Source: Paraphaeosphaeria minitans
Taxonomy: Eukaryota; Ascomycota; Dothideomycetes; Pleosporales; Didymosphaeriaceae
Direction: 5' to 3'
Assembly: GCA_015832175.1 (NCBI GenBank)
Contig: WJXW01000003.1
Span: 4,216,001-4,280,000, forward strand
Length of the DNA: 64,000 bases
Positions 36,904-45,875 of this stretch are shown here, one piece after another (position 1 is the stretch's first letter; each line of letters starts with the position of its first letter). A model generated the notes under the pieces. That model saw only the letters and a program-made list of their open reading frames with translations. It did no database searches and had not been told where the DNA came from. The position numbers and the translations under genes were made by a program.

Positions 36904-39092
36904 ATGGCCCCACAGCAGAAAGAAGTCGAGCGGGTGATGCTTGATTCCCCGACCACGGACAATCTTCGTCACTGGTCCAAGTCGTACAGTGAAAAAGCTC
37001 ACCTGGCCGGAGACCTAGAGCACGCCGAACGCATACGGGACCTGTGGCGCTCTTATGGAATTACTACCGAGCTGGAAAGATACGACGTTCTACAAAACTT
37101 CCCAACCTCCAGTGCGTTGGAGCTCAGGTCTTCGACCGGAGACGTGCTATTCAAGGCCAGTTTGGAAGAAGAAGAGCTTCCTGAAGACCCCACATCACTC
37201 AGATCCAACGGTTTGCCCGCTTTCCATGGCTTCTCCGCCAATGGAGACGTCCAGGCCAAACTCGTTTATGCCAACTTCGGCACTCCAGACGATTTCGCGA
37301 ATCTGAAGAGAAGAGGTATCGAAATCAGCGGAAAGATTGTTATATGCAAATACGCGAAGATTTTCCGTGGTCTCAAAGTACGTGCTGCCCAAGAGCACGG
37401 TGCAGTTGGAGTCATCATGTACAACGACCCTCAAGAGGACGGAAAATATACTACCAAGAACGGTTACGAACACTTCCCGCACGGCCCGGCGAGGCATCCT
37501 AGTAGTATACAAAGAGGCAGTGTTGACTTCTTCTCTGTCGCAGTAGGAGATCCGACTACGCCTGGTTATCCTAGCTTACCAAGTGGCACCGAGAGGAGGG
37601 ATCCTCATCATGCCATTCCAACGATACCCTCTCTGCCTATATCCTTTGCCGAAGCGAAGCCATTCTTGAAAGCATTGAATGGTCAGGGATTGGCCCCAGA
37701 TGAGATGAGTCAGAACACAGAGGGCTGGCTTGGTGAGCTTGACGATGTCGATTACTTTACGGGGCCCAGTAAAGAAGATATATTCCTATCCAGTCAGGGT
37801 AAGCATGTCAACTTATTTTATACCACCTCTTACAGGAAATCCACTTACACTGGAAATTTAGGCGACTTCCGTATCGCGCCAATCTACAATGTGATTGGCA
37901 CCATCGAGGGCAACACAGAGAAAAGTGTAGTCTTGGGAAACCATCATGATTCCTGGTGCTGTGGAGCTATTGACCCCATATCAGGATCAGCAGCCATGAA
38001 CGAGGTAGCACGAGCCTTTGGAATCCTTCTCTCTCAAGGGTGGAAACCTTACCGCAAGATGTGAGCCGTCTTCCTCGCGTGAGATATACTTTAATGACAT
38101 ATTCCAGTATATTAGCATCGTGGGACAACGAAGAATACGGCCTCGTCGGCTCCACAGAATGGGTCGAGCACCACGCCTCAGACTTGAGCGAAAACTGCAT
38201 CGCCTACATCAATGTCGACGAGTCCACAAACGGCGGCCGCTTCCTCGGCGCTCTGGGAAGTCCTCTCCTAGACTCGGTTATTCGATCCAGCGCAGCCATC
38301 GTGCCGTCACCTATCAACGACAACAAAACTGTCTATGATGACTGGCTCGAAGATCTTCGACGCAGCGAGCCAGACATGGACAAGCCGAGTCTTGAGCTTC
38401 TAGGTACCGGGAGCGACTACACTGCGTTTGCGCACCACCTTGGCATACCGTCGGTTGATATGCTATTCAATCGCCAGGGGCAGGGTGTCTATCCTTACCA
38501 CTCAAATTACGACAGCTATTATTGGATTGACAAGTTTGGTGATGTAGGGTTCCAAAAGCACAAGGCTATGGCGCAGTTGTGGGGTCTCGTTGCTGTTAGG
38601 CTGGCTTGTGCGAAGCTCATTCCGTTTGATGTGACTGACTATCCTGCTGCGCTTTCTCGAAACTTTGCAGATTTGAGAGAACAAAATCCCCAACTCACCA
38701 CTGCAGCGTTTGAAATTGCTCTGAATAAGTTCATGGTCAACGCTTCCAAATTCCAGGCGACAATCAACGGTGACCTCGATGACGACAGCCTGGAAAAGAC
38801 CAACCTGAAGCTCATAGCACTCGAGCGAGCTTTCTTATTGGAGAAAGAAAAAGGCTTGAAAGGCAGACCATGGTACAGACACCAGGTATGTTTTGAACCC
38901 TCTTCCCTCTTGTAACATGAATTCCTGGCTGAGCGCTTCCAGATCTTTGCACCTGGTCTCTGGTTCGGCTATGATGGTGTGTTTCTGCCCAGCGTTCAGG
39001 AAAGTTTGGCACAGAAAGACTATGCTGAAGCAAATCGCGCCTTGTCGGAGATCGCGGCTACCATATCGACTGCTGCAGGTGTGATAGGCTAG
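36904..39092 (+). CDS. M28 metallopeptidase, glutamate carboxypeptidase II (NAALADase)-like
   Basis: Exons are 36904-38060, 38108-38885 and 38943-39092. Introns are 47 nt (GTGAGC...TCCAG) and 57 nt (GTATGT...TCCAG), giving 694 aa. The family removes C-terminal glutamate or other acidic residues from small peptides and folates. The order is a PA-like domain (about 115-340), the M28 catalytic domain, and a C-terminal helical dimerisation domain. Zinc and catalytic residues match human GCPII by motif: His347 and Asp357 in Asn-His-His-Asp-Ser-Trp...Gly-Ala-Ile-Asp, Glu394-Glu395 in Trp-Asp-Asn-Glu-Glu, the Asp in Ile-Asn-Val-Asp-Glu, and the His in Tyr-Pro-Tyr-His-Ser. All are present. There is no N-terminal anchor or signal, unlike GCPII and yeast Vps70-type relatives, so a soluble, probably cytosolic enzyme is likely. 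The start is the first ATG; a TTG-led extension to 36865 was not used. Confidence 0.88.
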
Positions 39093-39581
39093 AGCTGGGA
39101 CCCGCGCTATAGTAGGAGGATTGTGAATATACAGATGGTAGTATGTACGACTTTGTTTACTATTGCTCGAAACGTATTGGGCTAAGCCCTGTATCAAACC
39201 ATTATCCACTTACGATACTCATTATATCTTACACCAGCCGTATAATCAATTCCTTCGTAGAAGCAACAACGGAAGAAGTCTCTCGTCCAGAAAGCAGGCC
39301 CATCCGCGACCCCTATGCATCGATGTCTCGTCGATTTACTTCCCTGAAATGGTTGCACCAGCAAACAGATCAACACGCCACTTACGCGCCGGAATGCAAG
39401 AAAACATTGCCATCTCTCTGTGTGATCGCGAAGTCATCTTATGCACTCTCCAAACACAGACTTGGCACGCCATCGTGTCCAGTTATCTACCAGCCATACC
39501 CGACTGCACTCTCGACACCACCGTCTAGCATGTTTTTATGTTGCGGTCCAAGAAGCTATACCTTGCTTGAAGTTTTCCAGG
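39093..39581. other. Intergenic downstream of M28 gene
   Basis: No recognisable gene. On the minus strand a few short stretches might be decayed continuation of the HET-type remnant at 39582-39887, but frame breaks and lack of motifs prevent a call. Confidence 0.3.
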
Positions 39582-39887
39582 CTATTTTGACATCTTCACA
39601 ATGTTTGCCTCCCCCCAACAATAACTCAATGTCACATAGTGTCCGCACGGTTGATCATCCGGCTGAGTGTCAGGTTCTTCCTCTAATATATACATGGCGT
39701 CCAAAAACATGTTTCGTTGCACATGATATCTTTGTGGCTGCTGGTCCGGAAAGGATGGATTTGTGATCCAGCTGTGGCCTTGTGTAGCCACATCTGCTTC
39801 TGGCCTACTTCCCAAATACTCCACCTCAACTATTGGCCACTCGGTATATATCGGGACAGCCAACAGCCATCGACGTCCCAAAGCCAT
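39582..39887 (-). pseudogene. HET-domain (heterokaryon-incompatibility type) gene remnant
   Basis: A 101-codon minus-strand frame ends with Tyr-Val-Thr-Leu-Ser-Tyr-Cys-Trp-Gly, the hallmark start of the HET domain. It is preceded by an acidic linker, as in many fungal HET proteins. A TAG stop follows 8 codons after the Trp-Gly, and the rest of the domain (the Trp-Ile-Asp block and later) is not found downstream. The frame opens right after a TGA, with similar-looking sequence upstream. HET proteins trigger non-self recognition and cell death in fungi; this copy cannot make a full domain. Recognition rests on one strong motif. Confidence 0.55.
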
Positions 39888-40431
39888 TCAGCTTGGATTA
39901 GGCAGCTTGTTCACCATATGGGAAATTGCTTCAGGTGGGGCCGAGGGATGGGAAGACTCTGGCGGCACGGCGTTTACATGAGTACTTGAAGAGCACGAAG
40001 CAGATTTCGTAGGAATGGATGGAGTAACATTGGATGTCAGAATAGAGAGGAGAAGGTGTAGCGAATACGAAACGTTGCGAGTCGTTTAGGTACCATACAT
40101 ATCTTGTTGCAAGCCGAATACGATGCGAGGCGACGAATTCTGGATGGCGGCTTGACAGGGAGATCGTTTCAAACGGTGTTGTAATCATGGGGGAGACAAA
40201 TAGTCTGCGATGAGAGGAATCGGAATGACGTGCACCTACGATGCACTAGCGAGCAGTGGTTCCGAACGGCAGGCGCATCCAACCCACCGCGCACACACAC
40301 ACACACATACACAGAACGCAACGACAAACGGCCTTGGATACTGCACCAGGAATACGCAAATCCAGCAAAAAGAGGCACGATCTAAATACAATCCGAAGCT
40401 ACAACAACTGGCTATTTTCCCGTACGTCCAA
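39888..40431. other. Upstream region of PTH2 gene, with (CA)n tract
   Basis: Holds a (CA)9 microsatellite (40292-40309) and no recognisable gene. Minus-strand frames here (40188-39931) lack motifs. Confidence 0.4.
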
Positions 40432-41060
40432 ATGCCGGACTCCGCGCAGCCTTCCATGGCGAACGTCGCAACCGCCTGTGCGATTATTGGCCTCGTCACA
40501 GGCTACCTGCTTGGGCAAGCAAAGTCACTGGGTCTATTCGGCGGCAGTCCCATCTCGGAGCCCTCGGCGAGCAAGGAGAAGGCTCTGGAATTCGATGAGT
40601 CCAGCGACGAAGACGATAGCACACCTACCGAGTTCCCCGGCCACAACGAAGAGTGCAAGCTCGTGCTGATTGTGCGGACGGATCTTGGAATGACCAAGGG
40701 TACACTGACCTTTTCTCTGCCGCTCCTGCCGGACCGCTGACAATATATGTAGGTAAAATCGGCGCCCAGTGCGGGCATGCGACGCTCGCCTGCTACAAGC
40801 AGTTCCTCCGGCGGTCACCGCACTCGGCCGTCTTGAAGCGATGGGAGCGCAGTGGCCAGATGAAGGTGGCGCTGCAGGTCAAGAGCGAGGAGGAGCTCGA
40901 GGTTCTGCAGGCGCAGGCTCTGAGCCTGGGGATTGTTGCACAGATCATACACGATGCAGGGCGGACGCAGATTGCGAGCGGGAGCGCAACAGTACTGGGC
41001 ATCGGACCTGCGCCGAAGGGCGTCATCGACCAGGTGACGGGAAACTTGAAGCTGCTATGA
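40432..41060 (+). CDS. PTH2: Peptidyl-tRNA hydrolase 2 (PTH2/Bit1 family)
   Basis: Hydrolyses the ester bond of peptidyl-tRNA released from stalled ribosomes. Exon 1 is 40432-40699 and exon 2 is 40753-41060; the intron is 53 nt (GTACAC...TGTAG, branch GCTGAC) in phase 1. The product is 191 aa. Residues about 11-33 form a hydrophobic helix, the usual membrane anchor of eukaryotic Pth2. An acidic linker (about 50-68) comes next. The catalytic domain then follows with Thr-Asp-Leu-Gly-Met-Thr-Lys-Gly-Lys, Cys-Gly-His-Ala, Ile-His-Asp-Ala-Gly-Arg-Thr-Gln and Leu-Gly-Ile-Gly-Pro-Ala-Pro, ending in Lys-Leu-Leu. The splice restores the Lys-Gly-Lys active-site segment exactly. The gene is intact and ordinary. 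Confidence 0.93.
40700..40752 (+). other. Intron of PTH2 gene
   Basis: 53 nt with GT-AG ends and a GCTGAC branch site. Removing it joins the two halves of the conserved N-terminal motif of the hydrolase domain. Confidence 0.9.
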
Positions 41061-41711
41061 GCAGCTCGTACATGTCATGCACCGAAGTACATGCATCGCG
41101 ACGGCCATCGCGCAGGGCGCAAAGCAGATGTCCCGTTTCTGCGCAAAAGATGTAGGCAACTGGGTTTTTCCCAAGCATCAGTGGCCGACGGCCTAGCATA
41201 AGGGAGTAGGAATCAGTGGCCCTGGCAGCGCCTTCCACCGAGCTCAAACGTTTCCGCGAACTCAGGTTTCCGAACGCTACCGACTCTCTCTCAAACCTGT
41301 CGGCCGGAAATTGACATCATAATAAAGATGGCTCCTTGTGGCGGACGAACTGCCAGCGCGTCGACCGAACACACCCCGGAGGGTGGACGGGAACGCTGGC
41401 ACAGGTTGTTGGGTAGGAAAGAGAGAACGCCGCTCTGTAGAAATTTATTATAGTCGCGGAATCTTGGCGCGCTAGTGAAAAGCTTTGGGCAGGCGCCTGC
41501 CCTGCCGAATGCGACCGCGACTTCCTCACCGAACACGACTCTGGGACTGCGTGACGCCTGACTACACGTACCCCGACCTGCACATTCACCCACACGTAAT
41601 AGTCTGATCGATCAAACTGAACAGTAGAGAGGCTGATCGCGTGCCCTCTTCCCTCCTCTCGCGCCGCAGCGACGTCACACCCATTTACCCTCCCCTCCGA
41701 AGCACGCACCA
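41061..41711. other. Intergenic, PTH2 3' end to SART1 5' end
   Basis: 651 bp of GC-balanced sequence with no recognisable gene. It probably holds the PTH2 terminator and the SART1 promoter and leader (CT-rich near 41640-41700). Confidence 0.4.
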
Positions 41712-43730
41712 ATGGCGGACCTCTCCATCGAGGAGGCCAACAAGATCCGCCTGTCCATGGGACTGGCGCCTCTGCCGGTCCCTGGCTCGGCAGCCCCCTC
41801 CGGCCCGGCCTTCAAGCCAGCGCAGGCGGGCGACGACTCCGACGAGGAGCCCGCAAGCACCATCGAGTCACGCCAGGCCGCTGGTTTCGACAACTGGAAG
41901 AAGCTACAGGACGAGGAATCCGCGAAGAAGAAGCGCGAAGACCGCCTCACCGCAATCAAGAAGGAGCGGGAGAAGGCCGCGCGCTTTGCAAAGCTCGAGG
42001 GCAAGGGCCTGGCCGATGCCGCTGAGGATGAGGACGACATGGCCTGGCTTAAAGGCTCCAAGAAGCGCCAGAAGAAGATCGCTAAGGCCGAGCAGATGAA
42101 CAAGGAGCTAGAGGAGCGCGAGCGCCAGGCGCGGGAGGCGATGCAGTACACCGAGGCGGATCTGGCCGGCGTGAGGGTTGGCCACGAGGTCGACCAGTTC
42201 GAAGATGGCGAGGACCAGGTGCTGGTGCTCAAAGACACTGCTGTCGACGCAGAAGAGGACGACGAGCTCGAAGCTGTTTCGCTGAAGGAGCGCGAGCGTC
42301 TGCAGGAGAAGCTCGACTCAAAGAAGCGGAAGCGTGCGTACGATCCAAACGATGACGGCCAGAAGTCGATCCTTGCCCAGTACGACGAGGAGATTGATGG
42401 CAAGAAGCGCAATGCCTTCACACTTGATGGCCAAGGCAGAACAGTCGAACAGGTCCGGGCAGAAGCTGCGGGCGCGGCACAGCCAAAGCGAGTCGCCATC
42501 AGTCTCGACATCCTGCAGGAGGACACTTCGATCAACGACTACATGGACATATCAGAGGTGAAGATGAAGAAGCCAAAGAAGAAGAAGTCGAAGTCTTCCA
42601 AGCGGAGGCGTGTTGAGGACGATGAAGACATGGTCGCCGTACATGACGAGCCCGCCGAAGAGATGGAAGTGGACGAGTCGGAGACCAAGGTTGCCCCGAG
42701 GAAGGCAAAGAAGAACTTTTTTGATGAATCCTTCGTAGACGATGATGACCTGCAGGCGCAGCTGGCCGCCCAACGTCGGCAGGCACTAAAAAAGCGAAAG
42801 AAGATGCGCCCAGAAGACCTGGCTCGACAACTCCGCGAGGATGCAGCATCTGCGCCACAGACGCCCGGTGAGGTCGTGGACTCGACGGAACTCGCCGAAG
42901 AAGATGGGGCTCTCATCATTGACGAGACTACCGAATTCGTTCACAATCTCGGCGCCAATGCTGAGGATGAAGCAGAGGAGGCGCGAAGGCGACAGCGACG
43001 CAAGAGCAGCCAGATTCCCAAGGGTATCGACTTTCCGGCAGTCGAAGTAGATGACGAGGGCGACGTCGATATGGCGCAGTCGTATGCAGAAGTGGCGGAA
43101 GCGGAGGATCGCGAACGCAGCGCATCACGGGCGAAATCACCCGATATCACCGGCACTGGCCTGGACGACGAAAAATTGGTCAGCGGCGGTATTGGTGCGA
43201 CGCTCGCACTTCTAAAACAGCGAGGCCTCGTTGCCAATGACGAGGGCCCCGACAAGAACTCTCTTTGGCGCTCGCGTGAGAAGTTTCTTGCAGATAAACT
43301 CAGAGCCGAAGAGGAAGTCGAACGGGAACGCAGAGAGGACCGCGAACGCCAGCGCAACTCTGCACGCTGGGCCACTATGTCCGCACGCGACCGTGAAGAA
43401 AACAATCGCCAAGCCAACGCGAAGTCCGAGAAGGATGTTGCCCGCAAACTCGCGGATATCTACAACAAGGAATACAAGCCGACGTTCCAGCTCACGCACA
43501 CGGACGAGCATGGAAGACAGCTCAACGAGAAAGAGGCGTTCAAACTTCTCAGTCATCAGTTCCACGGCAAAGGCAGTGGAAATACGAAGACGAAGAAGCA
43601 TCTCGACAAAATCGAGCAAGAGAAAAGGAAGATTGCAGAGAACTCTTTGGATACGAGGGCCGGTGGTCTCAGCAATGCGCAAGACCAGCAAGCGAAGAAG
43701 AACAAATTTGCTGGTGTACGGCTCCAGTAA
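41712..43730 (+). CDS. snu66: SART1/Snu66 family U4/U6.U5 tri-snRNP protein
   Basis: Nuclear splicing factor needed to recruit or hold the tri-snRNP during spliceosome assembly. An intronless 672-aa frame has its ATG in a strong context (ACCAATGG). The N-terminus Ser-Ile-Glu-Glu-Ala-Asn-Lys-Ile-Arg, followed by Leu-Pro-Val-Pro, is the conserved SART1 start. The middle is very rich in Glu, Lys, Arg and Asp, with predicted coiled coils and nuclear-localisation-type clusters (Lys-Lys-Pro-Lys-Lys-Lys-Lys around 283-294). The C-terminal box Leu-Ser-His-Gln-Phe-His-Gly-Lys-Gly-Ser-Gly followed by Lys-Thr-Lys-Lys is diagnostic. Length fits fungal members. The long antisense frames here are shadows caused by the charged-residue codon pattern. 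Confidence 0.92.
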   Translation: MADLSIEEANKIRLSMGLAPLPVPGSAAPSGPAFKPAQAGDDSDEEPASTIESRQAAGFDNWKKLQDEESAKKKREDRLTAIKKEREKAARFAKLEGKGLADAAEDEDDMAWLKGSKKRQKKIAKAEQMNKELEERERQAREAMQYTEADLAGVRVGHEVDQFEDGEDQVLVLKDTAVDAEEDDELEAVSLKERERLQEKLDSKKRKRAYDPNDDGQKSILAQYDEEIDGKKRNAFTLDGQGRTVEQVRAEAAGAAQPKRVAISLDILQEDTSINDYMDISEVKMKKPKKKKSKSSKRRRVEDDEDMVAVHDEPAEEMEVDESETKVAPRKAKKNFFDESFVDDDDLQAQLAAQRRQALKKRKKMRPEDLARQLREDAASAPQTPGEVVDSTELAEEDGALIIDETTEFVHNLGANAEDEAEEARRRQRRKSSQIPKGIDFPAVEVDDEGDVDMAQSYAEVAEAEDRERSASRAKSPDITGTGLDDEKLVSGGIGATLALLKQRGLVANDEGPDKNSLWRSREKFLADKLRAEEEVERERREDRERQRNSARWATMSARDREENNRQANAKSEKDVARKLADIYNKEYKPTFQLTHTDEHGRQLNEKEAFKLLSHQFHGKGSGNTKTKKHLDKIEQEKRKIAENSLDTRAGGLSNAQDQQAKKNKFAGVRLQ

Positions 43731-45133
43731 TTGTTTCAACAACTTTATCTCTGGACATTGGAGTCGGCGTTTCCAAAGGTCAGTTATTTCTAAGCATATA
43801 CAGACTAAGCATGTATTAATGGAAGTTCGATTTTTCAGGCTAGGTTCGAGCCCACATCAGTAATGGTATGTCTTTGCTGTGTTCCGCTGGTTAATATACA
43901 GGTTCCCCTTGTTCTACGTATGAGCCATACTTGACCTTGTGTGTCTAGTTTCTCCAGCTATTGTAGTCAACCATATCAGAGGCCAAGTATCGTGCTTTCC
44001 TTTCCTGCTGGCCGGAAATTCCATAAACCACAGATATACCCGATGCGGCCACACGTCTTTGTTCAGCAATCTGTAGGAACCACCTAAGTCCTCGAATGAC
44101 AAAACGGTATGCATACCACACGCCCACCGCTACATGGAGAACGCATGTGCTGTTCATCAATGTTAAAATGTCCTGCGGCTAAAGTGTTACATCCTGCGCG
44201 CCTAATGCAAATGAGCAGTGGGGTAGACTATTTTCAGAGCTTCCAATAGTGATTTTTTCAAAGTAACAAGCCTCGTGTTTTGGTTCTCATGCACTGCACT
44301 GCCGAACGCACTTTAGACGTCCTCATCTGCTCAGACCTGAGGACCCATATTAGCCTCTGGATAAAAAGATGCACAAAAGCACAGTAGAGCTATGTTCTAT
44401 CTTGACTCGCGTTTCTGGAGCTCAGCGTACCTAGTAGTCCACTATGGACCTCACCACACTCTTCCTCTGGTCTTGGGGGTGGCGGCGAATTCCAGTGTCG
44501 TGGCTCGTTGAGTATAGGAGTTGAGAGTACGGTATACGAGCAGATGAAAGAACAGAGATTACCGTCTCTGTTCTTAATACGTATGGTGCCATCGCTTGCA
44601 TAGTGTATTGCAAAAATCAAGGTATGATATGACTACTTGATCCCAGACCTTCTGCTTTCTAGTGAGACAAAATAAGCGCTCAAGTGATCTCCCGTCTACC
44701 TATTTGGACTAATTCCCACGAAGACTCTTGTACCCCAAGCTCCGCCCTGACCGCGTTGCTTGCCAGCAAGTTGCATAGCTCCGTGCTGAAGTCGGGCCCG
44801 GCTATATCTAAGAGGCTGATCGTGCGAAACTGAACAGCTACGTTATGCCGATGTATCCTTGCTGCTACCTCAATCCCACCCTATCATTCAATCCCTGTAC
44901 CTAAAGTTTACGGTGGCGCGGCTAGAATCTTTAGGTGTTTGGTGGGCGCTGTTAGGTACCAAGGTACAATAGCGGCGGGACGGCCCTGAACTTTACCATG
45001 GTGGGGCGGTACCTACGTAGGTACCTACCCAAGGGAACGTCATACATGCGCATGCTCACCAATACACATCCATCTCCTACAAAAACCACCTCTCTGAATC
45101 TTCGATCCAAAATTCTCCAGACAAGACACAACA
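43731..45133. other. Intergenic, 1.4 kb, no gene seen
   Basis: Only short unsupported frames. An inverted repeat lies at 45008-45025, close upstream of the dehydrogenase gene. Confidence 0.4.
45008..45025. promoter_or_regulatory. Perfect 18-bp palindrome GGTACCTACGTAGGTACC
   Basis: It reads identically on both strands and lies about 110 bp before the dehydrogenase ATG. It is built from two facing TACCTA/TAGGTA half-sites that also occur singly or paired before other genes in the island. A protein-binding site is plausible but unproven. Confidence 0.45.
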
Positions 45134-45875
45134 ATGCCCATCGCAGTAGTAACAGGCGCAAACTCCGGCATCGGCCACGCCTTCGCGAAGCTCCTCATCG
45201 ACGAGGTACCTAAGCATCTAGGAATCACCCTTCGTCATATGAACACCACTAACTATACGCAGGGCTACACCGTAATCGCAGCCGATATCACCACCGCGGG
45301 CCCCATCTCGTCTTAGGCTGCGAAACCCACAACCTCGACGTCACCTCTCCCACGTCCATCACAACCTTCAAATCCGCCCTCGGCCGCCGCCCCATCGACC
45401 TCCTCAACATCGCGGGAGTCATGTCTCCACCCCAAAAGACGCCATCGAAACCGTCACCCCGCAGACCCTCGAGCACACCTTCGCAGTAAACTCGTATGGC
45501 CCGCTCCTACTAACGCAAGCACTCCTGCCGTACCTCCTCCTCGCGAAAGAACCCAAAGTCGCCGTTATGAGCAGCAGGATGGGTAGTATTGCCGACAACG
45601 GGAGTGGAGGGCAGTATGCGTATCGAGGGAGCAATGCGGCGGTGAATGCGGTGTTTAAGAGCTTGGCCGTGGATCTGAAGGGGAAGGGAGTCGCGGTTGT
45701 GTTGTTGCACCCGGGGATTGTGAAGACGAATTTGACTGCTGGGGGTGAGGGGCTGGGAAGTCAGGCTGTGGAGGCGGATGAGGCTGCCGGCGATCTCTGG
45801 CGGGTGTTGCAGGTCAAAGGAATGAAGGAGAGTGGGAGGTGGTGGCATAGGAGTGGGGAGGAGCTACCTTGGTAA
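45134..45875 (+). pseudogene. Short-chain dehydrogenase/reductase with two apparent frameshifts
   Basis: NAD(P)-dependent SDR. Exon 1 (45134-45205) gives Val-Thr-Gly-Ala-Asn-Ser-Gly-Ile-Gly, the cofactor-binding motif. A 57-nt intron follows (45206-45262, branch CTAAC). Reading then continues Gly-Tyr-Thr-Val-Ile-Ala-Ala-Asp-Ile, but the frame must shift by one base near 45293-45305 to give Asn-Leu-Asp-Val-Thr. It must shift again near 45428-45436 to give Ala-Val-Asn-Ser. From there the frame is open to 45875, with Ser575-equivalent in Met-Ser-Ser-Arg-Met-Gly, Tyr in Tyr-Ala-Tyr-Arg-Gly-Ser and Pro-Gly-Ile-Val. The usual catalytic Lys four residues after Tyr is Asn (Ser-Asn-Ala-Ala). Both shifts fall at CCCC runs, so sequencing error is an alternative to true decay. 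Confidence 0.7.

Noticed and set aside
41675..42535. Minus-strand frame of 286 codons rich in Ser/Arg
   Set aside because: It is antisense to the Glu/Lys-rich SART1 coding region, whose codon pattern opens the opposite strand.
42941..43742. Two further minus-strand frames under SART1
   Set aside because: Same cause; no domain and no independent promoter context.
43840..43865. Possible tRNA T-arm (GGTTCGAGCCC)
   Set aside because: The five-base T-stem does not pair, and no D-arm, anticodon arm or acceptor stem could be fitted around it.
45263..45316. Reading 45272-45316 of the dehydrogenase as a second intron to avoid the first frameshift
   Set aside because: It would delete the conserved Val-Ile-Ala-Ala-Asp strand, and the donor and branch site are poor.
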